This document shows positions 10,000-21,055 of a stretch of 64,000 bases of DNA, in pieces. Within the stretch, counting starts at the first letter, position 1, and each line of letters begins with the position of its first letter. The translations under genes were made by a program, and so were the position numbers. The stretch covers positions 310,001 through 374,000 of the forward strand of contig JANQLK010000016.1 in the NCBI GenBank assembly GCA_028280615.1, written 5' to 3'. Source of the DNA: Woeseiaceae bacterium. GTDB lineage: Bacteria; Pseudomonadota; Gammaproteobacteria; Steroidobacterales; Woeseiaceae. A model generated the notes under the pieces. It worked only from the letters and a program-made list of their open reading frames with translations, was not told the origin of the DNA and did not search any database.

Positions 10000-11640
10000 T
10001 TAACTCGACTGCTGCGTGACATCGACGTACATGGTGAGGCGCTGTCCGGGCCGAAGAATCGAACTCGCATCGAGGTTGTTCCAGCGCGTTAGCTGGCCAA
10101 TGGACACCCGAAAACGCTTGGCAATCAGGTACAGAGAGTCGCCGTTTCTGACCGTGTAGTTCAGCCGCCGCGTCGTATTGCCGAGTGTCGTTGCCGGCGA
10201 CACGCTGGGTGAATCGACGGCGCTCTCGTCATTGGTCCAGACGACGAGCCTGCGGCCGACCGACAGCGTATCGCCGGGCGCCATGCCGTTCCACGCGGCG
10301 AGCTTGCGAGTCGTGACGCCGTAACGGCGGCTGATCGTCCAGAAGCTCTCGCCGGACGCTACGACGTGTTCGAGCTTGTGCTCGGCCCGGCGCCGGTTCC
10401 GGGTGCGCTCGAGCCGCGCGTCGGCGCTCTGGCTGTATGCCGTCAGGGGCTTTTTCGAGACCGGGATCAGCAGGTAGTGGCCGGCACGAATCGTATTGCC
10501 GCGCAGCTGGTTCGATGCGCGGATCGAGGCAACGGAGGTGTGGTATTGCTCGGCGATCTCCGAAATCGTTTCGCCGCTCCTGACTCGGTGGCGCTGCCAG
10601 CGGACCCGCTCATCCGCGGGGACGTCGGCAAGCGCGGCCACGAAGTCGTCCGCGACGTCCGCGGGCAATACCAGGCTGTGCGGGCCGGCCGGGTCCGTGG
10701 ACCAGCGGTTGTAGCCCGGATTGTACGCATAGAGTGTATCCACTTCGATGTCGGCGAGCTCGGCCGCGAGCGCCAGGTCGAGCTGCGACTCGATGTCGAT
10801 CACGACGAACTGCGATTCGTCGACGAGCGTGGGCAATTCGATTCCGAAGGCTTCGGGATCGTTGACGATGTCAACCAGCGCGAGCAGCTTCGGCACGTAG
10901 GCGCGGGTTTCGCGCGGTACCTTGAGATTCCAGAAGTCGGTCGGCTTGCCCGCTTTTCGGTTTCTGCGCACCGAACGCAGGACGTTGCCTTCGCCGGAGT
11001 TGTAGGACGCGATTGCATTCAGCCAATCGCCGTCGTTGAGTTCGTGCAGATACTCGAGATAGTCGAGGGCGGCGCGGGTCGAATCGACGATGTCACGGCG
11101 GCCGTCGTACCACCAGTTCTGGCGAATGCCGAAGCGTCTCGCCGTGCCCGGGATCATCTGCCACAGGCCGGCCGCGCGGCCGTGCGAATAGGCAAACGGA
11201 TCGTAGGCGCTCTCGACGATCGGCAGGAGGGCGAGCTCCATCGGCAAACCGCGCCGCTCGAGCTCGGCGCGTATGTGGGGCATGTAGCGCTGCGCTCGCG
11301 TGAACACCCGGTCGAGATAGTCGGGATGGCGCACGAACCAGTCTCGCTGCGCCTCGATGCGGCGATTGTCGTCGTAGTCGAGGACGAAGCTCTCGCGCAG
11401 TTCTTCGAGCAGGTCCGGAGGGCCGGGAGGCACCCAGACCGGTATTTCACGCCGGGTGTGCCGTACCTCGACGGGCGTGAGCCGCGGCGTGACGCTGAGC
11501 CGGATCTCCTCGATGGGCTCGTCTGCGTGCAGGAAGGGTACGGATTCGCAGGCGCCGAGCGTCACCGATGCGACGCCGAGCACGCCAAGGCGGCATAAAC
11601 TCTGTAGTATTCTTCGGGGTAGGCTCTGCATCGGGCTCAT
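10000..11640 (-). CDS. mltD: Membrane-bound lytic murein transglycosylase D (SLT and LysM repeats)
   Basis: MltD is an outer-membrane lipoprotein that cleaves peptidoglycan glycan strands to 1,6-anhydro products. The N-terminal signal ends in a lipobox-like LGAC. The SLT domain lies at about residues 110-240, with the catalytic glutamate in PIVESAYDP and the supporting motifs [15 protein letters not shown] and [10 protein letters not shown]. Three LysM peptidoglycan-binding repeats occupy the C-terminal half (around residues 345, 425 and 495). The length of 546 aa is slightly above E. coli MltD. Its start is only 15 bp from the divergent methyltransferase start, so the two promoters must overlap coding sequence or each other. 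Confidence 0.95.
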   Translation of the reverse strand: MSPMQSLPRRILQSLCRLGVLGVASVTLGACESVPFLHADEPIEEIRLSVTPRLTPVEVRHTRREIPVWVPPGPPDLLEELRESFVLDYDDNRRIEAQRDWFVRHPDYLDRVFTRAQRYMPHIRAELERRGLPMELALLPIVESAYDPFAYSHGRAAGLWQMIPGTARRFGIRQNWWYDGRRDIVDSTRAALDYLEYLHELNDGDWLNAIASYNSGEGNVLRSVRRNRKAGKPTDFWNLKVPRETRAYVPKLLALVDIVNDPEAFGIELPTLVDESQFVVIDIESQLDLALAAELADIEVDTLYAYNPGYNRWSTDPAGPHSLVLPADVADDFVAALADVPADERVRWQRHRVRSGETISEIAEQYHTSVASIRASNQLRGNTIRAGHYLLIPVSKKPLTAYSQSADARLERTRNRRRAEHKLEHVVASGESFWTISRRYGVTTRKLAAWNGMAPGDTLSVGRRLVVWTNDESAVDSPSVSPATTLGNTTRRLNYTVRNGDSLYLIAKRFRVSIGQLTRWNNLDASSILRPGQRLTMYVDVTQQSS

Positions 11641-11655
11641 CGTACTGAGACTTTT

Positions 11656-12420
11656 ATGTTACGCAAGTGGACAGATCACGCTGCGAGCGAGTGGCTCGCG
11701 ACGCCGCTCGGCGAGTCGCTGTTGACGCAGGAGGCGCGGGTCGTCGAGGAGGCGCTGGACGGCATATTCGGCGAGGAGTGCCTGCAAATCGGCCTCTGGG
11801 GCGATGCGCGCGCGTTCCTGCGCTACTCGCGAACCCAGCGTGCGGCGCTGATCGCGGACACGCTGCCGGACGACGCGGCCGCGACGGCATCGGTATTCGG
11901 CGAGCCGCACAAGCTGCCGGTGCAGGACGATTCCGTGGACTGTGTGTTGCTGCCGCACACGCTGGACTACTCTGACCGGCCGCACGCGATTCTGCGCGAA
12001 GTGCACCGGGTCCTGCGGCCCAACGGCCACGTCGTCCTGCTCGGGTTCCGGCCCGGCGGGCTCTGGGGGTTGCGGCGCCTGGTTCCCGGCGCTGGACTGC
12101 CGCCGGGCGCCGATCACATGATCTCGGACCGGAGGCTGTCTGACTGGCTCAAGGTACTCGACATGCGCATCCAGGCGCTGAGCGGCTATTTCTTCCGCTG
12201 GCCGCTGCCGGGCCTGAAGGGGTCGGTGTCGCCAGTCTGGGAACGCCGCGGCAGACGCTGGTGGTCGGAGCTTTCGGCCTGCTACCTCCTGTCGGCACAG
12301 AAGCGCGTGGGCACGCTGACGCCTGTCCGGCCGCAGTGGAGTACCAAGCCGAAGGTCGTTGCCGGCCTGGTCGAACCCTCTACCCGCGTATCCCGAATTC
12401 GCTTTGACAACGACCGTTGA
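11656..12420 (+). CDS. SAM-dependent class I methyltransferase (YafS-like)
   Basis: This is a methyltransferase_11-type protein of 254 aa. The central motif contains [23 protein letters not shown] followed by [17 protein letters not shown], the usual post-motif I and motif II/III region. The canonical glycine-rich SAM loop is degenerate at the N-terminus ([10 protein letters not shown]), as in the YafS family. It lies between mltD and rnhA, the E. coli yafS position. The substrate is unknown. Its 3' end overlaps the true rnhA start by 17 bp, suggesting coupled translation. Confidence 0.85.
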   Translation: MLRKWTDHAASEWLATPLGESLLTQEARVVEEALDGIFGEECLQIGLWGDARAFLRYSRTQRAALIADTLPDDAAATASVFGEPHKLPVQDDSVDCVLLPHTLDYSDRPHAILREVHRVLRPNGHVVLLGFRPGGLWGLRRLVPGAGLPPGADHMISDRRLSDWLKVLDMRIQALSGYFFRWPLPGLKGSVSPVWERRGRRWWSELSACYLLSAQKRVGTLTPVRPQWSTKPKVVAGLVEPSTRVSRIRFDNDR

Positions 12421-12841
12421 GATCTACACGGACGGGGCCTGTCGTGGTAATCCCGGGCCGGGCGGCTGGGGCGTGGTCCTGATCGCCGGTCAGCATCGCA
12501 AGACAATGCACGGCGGCGAGCCCGAGACCACGAACAATCGCATGGAACTCACGGCGGCGATCGAGGCGCTCAACGCGTTGAAGGGCCGCCGGAAAGTCAG
12601 GCTCTACACCGACTCGAAATACGTCATGGACGGGATACGCTCCTGGCTGCCGAACTGGAAAGCGCGCGGCTGGAAGACGGCGGCGAAGAAGCCGGTCAAA
12701 AACCAGGATCTGTGGCAGGCTCTGGACGCGGCGGCGGCCGGTCACGATATCGAGTGGCAATGGGTCAAGGGGCACGACGGCAATCCCGGCAACGAGGAGG
12801 CCGATGCGCTCGCCAATCTGGGCATCGACGAATTACAGTAG
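12404..12841 (+). CDS. rnhA: Ribonuclease HI
   Basis: This enzyme hydrolyses the RNA strand of RNA:DNA hybrids, removing primers and R-loops. All catalytic carboxylates are visible: Asp in EIYTDGAC, Glu in NNRMEL, Asp in YTDSKYV and Asp in GNEEADALA. The basic handle [15 protein letters not shown] is also present. I choose the TTG at 12404 because it aligns the N-terminus ([10 protein letters not shown]) with E. coli RnhA and gives 145 aa; a longer reading back to 12359 adds residues not seen in the family. The stop codon TAG (12839-12841) is also the first three bases of the long palindrome described next. Confidence 0.96.
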   Translation: MTTTVEIYTDGACRGNPGPGGWGVVLIAGQHRKTMHGGEPETTNNRMELTAAIEALNALKGRRKVRLYTDSKYVMDGIRSWLPNWKARGWKTAAKKPVKNQDLWQALDAAAAGHDIEWQWVKGHDGNPGNEEADALANLGIDELQ

Positions 12842-13123
12842 GGAGACTCTGATGCATTTTCGTCGCACACGTTGCGGTCAAATCGTCTGTCGCGCGACGC
12901 GTGCCGCCGAGCGTATTGGTGATACGGTCAAGGCGCGCAACAAAGCGACAGACGATTTGACCGCAACCCTACTAAAATTAATTCCTTATGTTGGGCCGGC
13001 CGGGTCGCGGGCGAGGCCGCGTTACTCGTCGCTCATGTACGTGAAGTACACTACGCTCCTCGTGCCTTGCCTCGCCCGCGACCCGGCCGGCGTGTGCGAC
13101 GAAAATGCATCAGAGTCTCCCTA
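12839..13123. repeat. 285-bp nested palindrome with three long stems (cruciform-forming element)
   Basis: The outer arms at 12839-12871 and 13091-13123 are perfect 33-bp inverted repeats. Inside lie two further perfect hairpins. Hairpin A has 22-bp arms at 12872-12893 and 12945-12966, with a smaller tip CGTAT/ATACG. Hairpin B has 23-bp arms at 12995-13017 and 13069-13091, with a tip containing ATGTAC/GTAC. The single-stranded or RNA form would be a three-way junction. The element fills the rnhA-dnaQ gap: its left end supplies the rnhA stop codon and its right end lies 5 nt from the dnaQ start. No protein is encoded. Its tip shares GCGACGAGT and CGAGGAGC with the element at 23802-23962. Confidence 0.9.
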
Positions 13124-13128
13124 GCGCA

Positions 13129-13884
13129 ATGCGGCAGATCGTTCTCGACACCGAAACCACGGGCCTCTCGACCGCCCAGGGGCACCGAATCATCGAGATC
13201 GGGTGCCTCGAGCTCGTCAATCGCCGGATCACGGGCCGGGAGTTTCATCGCTTCCTGAATCCGGATCGCGACATCGACGAGGGCGCCGAGCGCGTTCATG
13301 GCATCAGCCGGGCATCGCTCGAATCCGAACCGCGTTTCCCCGAGGTCGTCGACGAATTTCTCGAATTCATTGCCGGCGCGGAGCTCGTTATCCACAATGC
13401 CGAGTTCGATGTCGGCTTCCTGGATCATGAGCTTGAGCTCATGCACCATCCCAGGCCGAGTATCGCGGCGCATGCGACCGTGCTCGATACGCTCAACCTG
13501 GCTCGCGAGATACACCCGGGACAGCGCAACAGCCTCGACGCGCTGTGCAAGCGCTACGAGGTCGACGCGACCAAGCGTGACGTGCACGGGGCGCTGATCG
13601 ATTCCGAGCTCCTGGCGAGAGTCTATCTCGCCATGACGGGCGGCCAGACGGCGCTCAATCTGGATGAAGAGCCCGCCACGGGCGACTTCGAACACGCCCA
13701 TCGCGACCGGGCGACGTCCCAATCGAGCCGTGCCGGCAGGCTGGATCTCGCGGTCATTCGCGCAAACAGCGAGGAAACGGCCGCGCACGACGCGCTGCTG
13801 GAACGGCTGCGCGGGTCCGGGAATTGCCTGTGGGACGGACTGGATCGTGACTCCGGCACTGAAAAGACCCAGAGAAGCGTCTAG
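13129..13884 (+). CDS. dnaQ: DNA polymerase III epsilon subunit (3'-5' proofreading exonuclease)
   Basis: This is the DEDDh-family exonuclease that proofreads for the replicative polymerase. Exo I is in VLDTETTG, Exo II in HNAEFDVGFLDHE, and Exo III has the catalytic His and Asp in VHGALIDSELLA. A variable C-terminal tail would bind the alpha subunit. I choose ATG 13129 because MRQIVLDTETTG matches family N-termini and the upstream in-frame ATG at 13105 lies inside the palindrome. No clear Shine-Dalgarno is visible in front of it. The position after rnhA is conserved in gammaproteobacteria, though here the two genes are codirectional, unlike E. coli. Confidence 0.95.
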   Translation: MRQIVLDTETTGLSTAQGHRIIEIGCLELVNRRITGREFHRFLNPDRDIDEGAERVHGISRASLESEPRFPEVVDEFLEFIAGAELVIHNAEFDVGFLDHELELMHHPRPSIAAHATVLDTLNLAREIHPGQRNSLDALCKRYEVDATKRDVHGALIDSELLARVYLAMTGGQTALNLDEEPATGDFEHAHRDRATSQSSRAGRLDLAVIRANSEETAAHDALLERLRGSGNCLWDGLDRDSGTEKTQRSV

Positions 13885-13941
13885 AATCACCGCCTCGCCC
13901 GTCTGACAAGCAACCAGAATCAAAAAAAGACAGGAGCACCC

Positions 13942-15444
13942 ATGGCCCAAACGCTGGCAGAGTCTCTGCGCGGGAATTTCCTCGGCAATTCGCCGGGATG
14001 GTATAAGACAACGATCCTCCTGTTCCTGGTGATCAACCCGGTGCTGGTCTTCTCGGGGCTGTACTTCATCGCCGGCTGGGTGCTCGTTCTCGAGTTCATC
14101 TTCACGCTGGCGATGGCACTCAAGTGCTATCCCTTGCAGCCCGGCGGCCTGCTGGCCATCGAGGCGCTGCTCCTGGGACTGACCACTCCAGAGCACGTTT
14201 TTCACGAAGCGGAGAACAACTTCGCGGTCATCATGCTGCTCATGTTCATGGTTGCAGGCATCTACTTTCTGCGTGAAATGCTGTTGTTCACGTTTACCAA
14301 GATCCTGCTCGGCGTGCGTTCCAAGATTCTCCTGTCGCTGATCTTCTCGTTTACTGCTGCGGTGCTGTCGGCGTTTCTCGACGCGCTGACCGTGACCGCG
14401 GTGATCATCACGGTCGCCGTCGGTTTCTACGGCGTGTATCACAAGGTCGCCTCGGGCAAAAAAATCGATCACGATCACGATGCGTCCACCGACGACGAAG
14501 TGATCGAACTGCACCGCGAGGACCTCGAAGAGTTCCGGGAGTTCCTGCGCAGCCTGATGATGCACGGCGCCGTGGGCACGGCATTGGGCGGCGTAACGAC
14601 GCTCGTCGGTGAGCCACAGAACCTGCTCATCGCCGAGAAGATGGACTGGGAGTTCATCGAATTCTTCGAGAAGATGGCGCACATCTCGATGCCGGTGCTC
14701 GTGGTTGGGCTGATTACCTGCGCGTTGCTGGAGGTCGTGAAAGTCTTCGGCTACGGTTCGCAGCTGGGTGTAAAGGTACGTACCGTGCTCGAGGAATACG
14801 ACCGCGAGATGAGCGATCGGCGCACGCCCGCCGAGCGATCCGCCATCTTCGTGCAGGCGGTCGTCGCCGTTCTGCTCGTGATCGCGCTGGCGACGCATGC
14901 CGCGGAGCCAGGCATCGTCGGTCTGATGGTCATCGTGCTCGCGACGGCCTTCAACGGCATCGTCCAGGAACACAGGCTCGGACATGCATTCGAGGAGGCG
15001 CTGCCGTTCACGGCGCTGCTCGTCGTATTCTTCGCGATCGTCGCCGTCATCGCCGACCAGGGGCTGTTCGATCCCGTCATCAACTGGGTCATGACCTACG
15101 AGGGCAAGACGCAGGCCGCGCTGTTCTATATCGCCAACGGCCTGCTCTCGATGATCTCCGACAATGTCTTCGTGGCCACGGTCTACATTAACGAGGTGGC
15201 CGAGATTTATGCGTCCGGCGGGCTTACGCGGGAACAGTTCGACGCGCTGGCCGTGGCAATCAATACGGGCACCAATATTCCGTCGGTGGCGACGCCCAAC
15301 GGGCAGGCTGCGTTCCTGTTCCTGTTGACGTCGGCGCTGGCGCCGCTCATCCGCCTCTCCTACGGGCGGATGGTCATCATGGCGTTGCCGTACACGATTA
15401 CCATGAGTACGACGGGCCTTGCGGCGCTGTGGTATCTGGGCTAG
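13942..15444 (+). CDS. nhaB: Na+/H+ antiporter NhaB
   Basis: NhaB is an inner-membrane antiporter that expels Na+ in exchange for protons and supports pH and salt homeostasis. The 500-aa protein is strongly hydrophobic, with about 12 helices. It matches NhaB along its whole length, including the N-terminal [15 protein letters not shown], an acidic helix region [12 protein letters not shown], the [37 protein letters not shown] C-terminal region and a cytoplasmic His/Asp-rich loop after residue 170. A good AGGAG ribosome site precedes ATG 13942. Its presence fits a marine or saline habitat, which is an inference. It appears to be a single-gene unit. Confidence 0.95.
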   Translation: MAQTLAESLRGNFLGNSPGWYKTTILLFLVINPVLVFSGLYFIAGWVLVLEFIFTLAMALKCYPLQPGGLLAIEALLLGLTTPEHVFHEAENNFAVIMLLMFMVAGIYFLREMLLFTFTKILLGVRSKILLSLIFSFTAAVLSAFLDALTVTAVIITVAVGFYGVYHKVASGKKIDHDHDASTDDEVIELHREDLEEFREFLRSLMMHGAVGTALGGVTTLVGEPQNLLIAEKMDWEFIEFFEKMAHISMPVLVVGLITCALLEVVKVFGYGSQLGVKVRTVLEEYDREMSDRRTPAERSAIFVQAVVAVLLVIALATHAAEPGIVGLMVIVLATAFNGIVQEHRLGHAFEEALPFTALLVVFFAIVAVIADQGLFDPVINWVMTYEGKTQAALFYIANGLLSMISDNVFVATVYINEVAEIYASGGLTREQFDALAVAINTGTNIPSVATPNGQAAFLFLLTSALAPLIRLSYGRMVIMALPYTITMSTTGLAALWYLG

Positions 15445-15524
15445 TAGGGACCTGACCACGGGCAGCGGCTTCTCCGGGGCGAAAACCGCGACGGACTGCG
15501 GGAACAGACGAGGGAAACGAAGGG

Positions 15525-16805
15525 ATGAGCTTTAATCACGAGACGCTAAAGATCGGGGTGATTGGCCTCGGCTATGTCGGGTTGCCGCTGGCCGTGGAGT
15601 TCGGCAAGCAATACCCGACGGTCGGCTTCGACATCAATCCCGAGCGGGTCGGTGAACTCAGGCGCGGCAGGGATTCGACGCTCGAGGTGGAGCCCGACGA
15701 GCTCGCGGAGGCTGTCAAGCTCGAAGTCACGGACTCGGTCGACGATTTGCGGGCGTGCAACTTCTACATTGTCACCGTGCCGACGCCGATCGGCGACAGC
15801 AATCGGCCTTTGCTGACGCCGCTGCGCAAAGCGAGCGAGACGCTCGGTAAAGTGCTCAAGAGAGGTGACATCGTCGTCTACGAGTCGACAGTGTATCCCG
15901 GTGCAACCGAAGAATTCTGCGTTCCTGTTCTCGAAAACGAGTCCGGTCTCCAAATGAACGCCGACTTCTACGTCGGCTACAGCCCGGAGCGGATAAACCC
16001 CGGCGACAAGGAACATCGACTGCCCACCATTCTCAAGGTGACGTCGGGGTCGACGCCCGAAGTCGCCGGGTTCATCGACTCGGTCTACAAGAGCGTCATT
16101 ACCGCTGGCACTCATCTTGCCTCGAGTATCAAGGTGGCCGAGGCTGCAAAAGTCATCGAGAACACGCAGCGGGACGTGAATATCGCGCTCGTCAACGAGC
16201 TGGCAATGATATTCGAGCGGGTCGGCATCGATACCGAGGAAGTGCTCGTGGCGGCCGGCACGAAGTGGAACTTCCTGCCCTTCAGGCCGGGCCTGGTCGG
16301 CGGTCACTGCATCGGCGTCGATCCCTACTACCTGACCTACAAGGCGCAGCAGCTCGGCTACCATCCGCAGATGATCCTGGCGGGACGGCGAATCAACGAC
16401 AACATGCCGACCTACGTCGCGTCCCAGGTCGTTAAGAAGATGCTCTCAAAGAGCATTCAGCCGCTCGAATCGCGCGTGCTGATTTTGGGCCTGGCATTCA
16501 AGGAAGACTGCCCGGACGTTCGCAATACGCGCGTCGTCGACATTGCGTCGGAGCTGGAGGCCTATGGCGCCGTTGTCGATATCCACGATCCCTGGGTCAA
16601 CCGCGGCGATGCGAAAGCCGAGTATGGTGTGGATCTCGTCGATGAGCCCGAAGCCGGCGGCTACGACGTGATCGTGGTCGCGGTCGCGCACCGTGAGTTC
16701 AAGGCGCTCGGTAGCGAGGGCATTCGAAGGTTCGGCAAACCGGCATCGGTGGTGTACGACATCAAGTATGTCCTGCCCGCCGGGGACTCCGATGACCGCT
16801 TGTAG
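15525..16805 (+). CDS. UDP-sugar 6-dehydrogenase of the TviB/WbpA type
   Basis: This enzyme oxidises a UDP-hexosamine (probably UDP-GlcNAc) at C6 to the uronic acid, with two NAD+ per turn. The N-terminal Rossmann motif is [13 protein letters not shown]. The catalytic cysteine lies in [12 protein letters not shown], the TviB/WbpA form rather than the GGSCFPKD form of Ugd. The C-terminal UDP-binding domain contains [16 protein letters not shown]. The length of 426 aa is typical. It opens the polysaccharide cluster and is followed 15 bp later by a UDP-uronate epimerase gene, an arrangement like tviB-tviC. The substrate assignment rests on family resemblance. Confidence 0.9.
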   Translation: MSFNHETLKIGVIGLGYVGLPLAVEFGKQYPTVGFDINPERVGELRRGRDSTLEVEPDELAEAVKLEVTDSVDDLRACNFYIVTVPTPIGDSNRPLLTPLRKASETLGKVLKRGDIVVYESTVYPGATEEFCVPVLENESGLQMNADFYVGYSPERINPGDKEHRLPTILKVTSGSTPEVAGFIDSVYKSVITAGTHLASSIKVAEAAKVIENTQRDVNIALVNELAMIFERVGIDTEEVLVAAGTKWNFLPFRPGLVGGHCIGVDPYYLTYKAQQLGYHPQMILAGRRINDNMPTYVASQVVKKMLSKSIQPLESRVLILGLAFKEDCPDVRNTRVVDIASELEAYGAVVDIHDPWVNRGDAKAEYGVDLVDEPEAGGYDVIVVAVAHREFKALGSEGIRRFGKPASVVYDIKYVLPAGDSDDRL

Positions 16806-16820
16806 CAGCGGGAAGACCGT

Positions 16821-17843
16821 ATGAAGATTCTCGTAACCGGCGCCGCGGGCTTCATCGGCTTTCACACGGCGAGGAAACTGCTCGACCGCGGCGAGACCGT
16901 GGTTGGCCTGGATAACTTCAACGATTACTACGATGTAACGCTCAAGGAAGCGCGCGGGGCGATACTCGACGACTATGCGGACTATCGCATGGTCAGGGCA
17001 GACCTGGCTGATCGAGCGGCAATCGAGACCTTGTTTGCGGCTGAAGCGTTCGACAAGGTCGTACATCTGGCAGCACAGGCCGGGGTCCGCTACTCGATCG
17101 AGAACCCGCATGCCTATATCGAAAGCAACATCGTCGGCACGCTGCATATTCTCGAGGGTTGCCGCCATCATGACGTTGAGCATCTCGTATATGCGTCGTC
17201 GAGCTCGGTCTACGGCGCGAACACGACGATGCCGTTCTCGATCCATCAGAACGTGGATCACCCGCTTGCCCTGTACGGCGCGACCAAGAAGGCCAACGAG
17301 CTCATGGCGCACACCTACTCGAACCTGTACGGGCTGCCGACGACTGGCCTGCGTTTCTTTACGGTCTACGGCCCGTTCGGACGTCCCGACATGGCCCTGT
17401 TCCTGTTTACGAAGAACATCCTCGAGGGTAAGCCGATCGACGTCTTCAACTACGGCAAGCACCGGCGCGATTTCACTTTTGTCGACGATATAGTCGAGGG
17501 TGTAGTCCGGACAATGGACAATACCGCAAAGCCGAACGAAGAGTGGGATGCGGCGCAGCCCGATCCGGGCACGAGCCGCGCACCGTACCGCATCTACAAC
17601 ATCGGCAATCAGCAGCCTGTCGAGCTCATGGACTACATCGGCGCCATCGAGAAGCGGCTCGGCACCGAGGCAGAGAAGAATCTCCTGCCGCTGCAGCCCG
17701 GCGACGTGCCGGACACGTATGCCGACACGAGCGATCTCGCGAATGACGTCGGCTACCAGCCGGCGACGCCCGTCGAAGAGGGGGTCGCGCGTTTCATCGA
17801 CTGGTACCTCGACTACTATGGCATTACGCCAGAAAGCGCCTGA
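16821..17843 (+). CDS. NAD-dependent UDP-uronate 4-epimerase (extended SDR)
   Basis: This extended short-chain dehydrogenase inverts C4 of a UDP-sugar, most likely UDP-glucuronate or UDP-N-acetylhexosaminuronate. The NAD-binding loop is [11 protein letters not shown] and the catalytic pair lies in YGATKKANE. The stretch [24 protein letters not shown] is typical of UDP-GlcA 4-epimerases. The length is 340 aa. It follows the TviB-type dehydrogenase at 15 bp and overlaps the pgi start by 26 bp. This makes a three-gene operon likely. Confidence 0.9.
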   Translation: MKILVTGAAGFIGFHTARKLLDRGETVVGLDNFNDYYDVTLKEARGAILDDYADYRMVRADLADRAAIETLFAAEAFDKVVHLAAQAGVRYSIENPHAYIESNIVGTLHILEGCRHHDVEHLVYASSSSVYGANTTMPFSIHQNVDHPLALYGATKKANELMAHTYSNLYGLPTTGLRFFTVYGPFGRPDMALFLFTKNILEGKPIDVFNYGKHRRDFTFVDDIVEGVVRTMDNTAKPNEEWDAAQPDPGTSRAPYRIYNIGNQQPVELMDYIGAIEKRLGTEAEKNLLPLQPGDVPDTYADTSDLANDVGYQPATPVEEGVARFIDWYLDYYGITPESA

Positions 17844-19467
17844 CGTGGCGCAGAGCTACGCCAACCGGACGCTGTCGGCGCGTTATCCCACCGACCTCAT
17901 TGCCTGGCGATCGCTCAAGGCACACTACCGCGATGAGATGCGCGGGCGCACGCTCACAGCGCTTTTCTCTCGCGACAAGGAGCGCCCCGCTCGGTTCTCG
18001 ATCGAGGCGGCTGACCTGTTGCTCGACTATTCGCGCAATCATGTCAACGCGTCGACACGCAAGCTGTTCGTTCAGCTCGCGCGCCAGTCCGATGTGCCGG
18101 CTGCGATCGAGGCCATGTTCAATGGCGAGACGATCAACGCGACCGAATCGCGGCCCGTGTTGCACGTCGCACTGCGTTCCAAGTTGTCGGACCAGGTCGC
18201 ACTCGAAACCGAGGGCGTTCGCGAGATCTGGGAAGTGCTCGCACGAATCGAGGCGTTCGCCGATGCCGTACATGACGGCAGCATTGTCGGCAGTACGGGC
18301 AAGCGCCTGACCGACATCGTCAACATCGGCATCGGTGGCTCCGACCTCGGTCCCGTGATGGCCGCTCGCGCGCTGCGCCCGTACTGGTTGGACGGCATGC
18401 GATTCCACAGCGTCTCGAACGTAGACGGCACGCAGCTCGCGGACCTCCAGTCGGAGCTCGATCCCGAAACCACGCTGGTGATCGTCTGCTCGAAGACGTT
18501 CACCACGCTCGAAACCATGACCAACGCCGCGGCTGCCCGAGCATGGATCGTCGATCGGCTGGGCGAAGAGGCCGTGCCCGATCACTTCGCGGCCGCGTCT
18601 ACCAACCACGCAGCGATGGACGAGTTCGGCATTCGTCCGGACTTCCGCTTTGGCTTCTGGGACTGGGTAGGCGGTCGCTACTCGATCTGGTCAGCTGTGG
18701 GGCTTTCCCTGGCTCTCGTCGTCGGAATGCCCGTGTTCGCGCGGCTGCTGACCGGTGGCCGGCAGATGGACCAGCATTTCCGTTCGGCGCCGCTTGCTGA
18801 AAACATGCCGGTCATGCTGGCCATGCTCGGAATCTGGTACAACAACTTCTTCGGCGCCGAAAGCCACGCCGTGTTGCCCTACGACAATCGGCTCGAGAGA
18901 TTCCCGGCCTACCTGCAGCAGCTGCAGATGGAGTCGAGCGGCAAGTCCGTTCGCGCCGATGGCAAGCCGGTGCGCTGCGCTACGGGCGCCGTGATCTGGG
19001 GCGAGGCGGGCAACAATGCGCAGCATTCGTTCTACCAGCTCCTGCACCAGGGAACGAGGCTGATACCGGTCGACTTCCTGCTGCCGGTTCGGTCCAGTGG
19101 CGGCGTACAGGCGCAACAGGACCTTGCCGCGGCCAATTGCCTCGCGCAGGCCGAGGCGCTGATGGACGGGTTCGACGAAGCCGGGATCGAGCCGTACCGG
19201 CGGCATTCGGGAAACAATCCCTCGAGCACGATTCTGTTCGGTGAACTCACGCCCGAGACGCTCGGGCAGCTCATCGCGCTGTATGAGCATAAGGTATTCG
19301 TTGAAGGCGTCGTCTGGGGTATCGGTTCGTTCGACCAGTGGGGCGTCGAACTCGGCAAACGGCTGGCCTCGTCGATGGTGGCTGCGGTTACCGGTGAGGG
19401 AGACTATGTCGGCGAGAACCCGTCGACACGGGCATTGCTCGAGGCACTCAGAAAGCGCCGGTCGTAG
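17818..19467 (+). CDS. pgi: Glucose-6-phosphate isomerase
   Basis: Pgi interconverts glucose-6-phosphate and fructose-6-phosphate, feeding both glycolysis and sugar-nucleotide supply. Family motifs are the phosphate loop [10 protein letters not shown], the catalytic Glu region [20 protein letters not shown] and the catalytic Lys region [13 protein letters not shown] 17818 gives 549 aa and overlaps the epimerase by 26 bp. GTG 17845 is an alternative start just past the epimerase stop and also fits the family. Location inside a polysaccharide operon suggests its main role here is to balance fructose-6-P and glucose-6-P for amino-sugar and uronate precursors. Confidence 0.95.
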   Translation: MALRQKAPDVAQSYANRTLSARYPTDLIAWRSLKAHYRDEMRGRTLTALFSRDKERPARFSIEAADLLLDYSRNHVNASTRKLFVQLARQSDVPAAIEAMFNGETINATESRPVLHVALRSKLSDQVALETEGVREIWEVLARIEAFADAVHDGSIVGSTGKRLTDIVNIGIGGSDLGPVMAARALRPYWLDGMRFHSVSNVDGTQLADLQSELDPETTLVIVCSKTFTTLETMTNAAAARAWIVDRLGEEAVPDHFAAASTNHAAMDEFGIRPDFRFGFWDWVGGRYSIWSAVGLSLALVVGMPVFARLLTGGRQMDQHFRSAPLAENMPVMLAMLGIWYNNFFGAESHAVLPYDNRLERFPAYLQQLQMESSGKSVRADGKPVRCATGAVIWGEAGNNAQHSFYQLLHQGTRLIPVDFLLPVRSSGGVQAQQDLAAANCLAQAEALMDGFDEAGIEPYRRHSGNNPSSTILFGELTPETLGQLIALYEHKVFVEGVVWGIGSFDQWGVELGKRLASSMVAAVTGEGDYVGENPSTRALLEALRKRRS

Positions 19468-19535
19468 GCGTGGCTGCAGCCCTGGTGCGGACTCCGGACT
19501 TGAGGCGGCCCGGCTGTAAGGGGAAAATTGCGCGA

Positions 19536-21029
19536 ATGGTGAGGGCAAACACGATCCGGCGCGCGGTTGCCGTTGTTCTTCTGTTCGTCGCGACGGTCGG
19601 CCCTGTCCGCGCCGAGCCGCTGGCAGCGCCTGGCGATCTGCGCCTCCGGCATGATCTACAGCTGCTGAACGATGTCGGCGTAACGAACATTCCGCTGACC
19701 GCGTGGCCAGTGTCTCTGGGTGACGTCAACCACGCCCTCGACACGAGCGACGCCGCGGAACTGCGCCCGGAAGTCGCCGAAGCCATGGAGCGCGTGCGTC
19801 AACGGCTCGCCTGGGAACTCGCGCCGAATTCGGCTGATTTGGTCTTCGGGGCCTCGGTGTCCTCCGATGCGCGCGTCATCCGAAGCTTCGAAAACACGCC
19901 GCGTGCGGATGCCGAGGCGTACGGCCGGCTCACCTGGATCGGCAATCGACTTACCCTGAACCTCTCCGCCACCTATGCGAACGACCCGATCGATGGCGAC
20001 GAAGTGCGTCCGGACGGCAGCTATGTTGGTGTTGCGGTCGGCAACTGGATGCTGACGGCTGGCTGGCAGGATCGCTGGTACGGTCCCGGGCGTGACGGCA
20101 GCCTCATTCTCGGAAGCAATGCACGCCCGGCGCCGGGCGTCATGCTCAAGAGAAACCTGAGCACGCCGTTCGAGTCCAGGTGGCTGAGTTGGATCGGTCC
20201 GTGGACGCTTTCGACGTTCATGTCGCGGCTGGATGACGAGCGCGACGTGAAAGATGCGCTATTGTTCGGAATTCGCGGCAGCTTCCGGCCGCTGAAAGGC
20301 CTCGAGATCGGCCTCTCGCGTACCGCCCAGTGGTGCGGCGACGACCGCCCGTGCGACCTGTCTACATTCGGTGACCTGCTGCTTGGCAGGGACAACAGGG
20401 GTGTCAACGTCGACGCGGAGGACGAGCCCGGCAATCAGCTCGGCGGTATCGACATTCGCTGGTCGCTCCCCCGGGGAGTACCGGCCGCGCTGTACATGCA
20501 ATGGATTGGGGAAGACGGACGGCCGAATGGCGGGCTGGTCGGATCCTGGATGCGCCAGCTCGGCGTAGAGTACTGGGGGACAATCGCCGGGCTGTCGCAC
20601 CGGACTCACCTTGAGGTTTCAGACACCCAGACGCGCGAGGGAGGATTTGGCTTCAGCGACGAGAAACCCAACACGGCCTACGAGAACTCGATCTACAGGA
20701 CCGGATATCGCTACAAACAACGTGTCATGGGTCACCCGACGGACGGTGATTCGCTGAGCTACTCACTCGGCTCAACACTGGTACAATCCGCGGGTCACAC
20801 TTGGAACGTCACGCTTCGTTACATGGAAATCAATCGCGCAGGTAGCCCGAACGACAGGCACACGCTTTCGGCAACTCCGCAAGATCGAATAGATGCGCAG
20901 ATAAGCCACGAACGCGAAACGCGGTTCGGGCGCTTCTACCTTGGCGTCGGCTACTCGGCTATCGACGATGTAGCATCCGGCGTATCCGATTCCGATTTCA
21001 ACGCATTCTTCCGCTGGACATCGCGTTGA
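19536..21029 (+). CDS. Wzi-family capsule assembly outer-membrane protein
   Basis: Wzi is an 18-strand outer-membrane barrel that retains capsular polysaccharide at the cell surface. After a signal peptide (basic start MVRANTIRR, hydrophobic core, cleavage after VRA), the protein shows the Wzi signatures GWQDRWYGPGRDGSLI and alternating beta-strand patterns to the end. ATG 19536 is preceded by AAGGGG and starts exactly at a good signal peptide; an earlier in-frame ATG at 19470 would add an unlikely leader. The length is 497 aa. It is followed 26 bp later by the multi-SLBB exporter gene, a pairing expected for an anchored capsule. Confidence 0.86.
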   Translation: MVRANTIRRAVAVVLLFVATVGPVRAEPLAAPGDLRLRHDLQLLNDVGVTNIPLTAWPVSLGDVNHALDTSDAAELRPEVAEAMERVRQRLAWELAPNSADLVFGASVSSDARVIRSFENTPRADAEAYGRLTWIGNRLTLNLSATYANDPIDGDEVRPDGSYVGVAVGNWMLTAGWQDRWYGPGRDGSLILGSNARPAPGVMLKRNLSTPFESRWLSWIGPWTLSTFMSRLDDERDVKDALLFGIRGSFRPLKGLEIGLSRTAQWCGDDRPCDLSTFGDLLLGRDNRGVNVDAEDEPGNQLGGIDIRWSLPRGVPAALYMQWIGEDGRPNGGLVGSWMRQLGVEYWGTIAGLSHRTHLEVSDTQTREGGFGFSDEKPNTAYENSIYRTGYRYKQRVMGHPTDGDSLSYSLGSTLVQSAGHTWNVTLRYMEINRAGSPNDRHTLSATPQDRIDAQISHERETRFGRFYLGVGYSAIDDVASGVSDSDFNAFFRWTSR

Positions 21030-21055
21030 GCTGGCGGCCGCTCGTTGCACGTTGT

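Noticed and set aside
13051..15459. An 802-codon open frame on the minus strand opposite dnaQ and nhaB
   Set aside because: It is a shadow of nhaB and dnaQ, with Arg/His/Glu/Gln-rich low-complexity composition and no domain; both plus-strand genes are certain.
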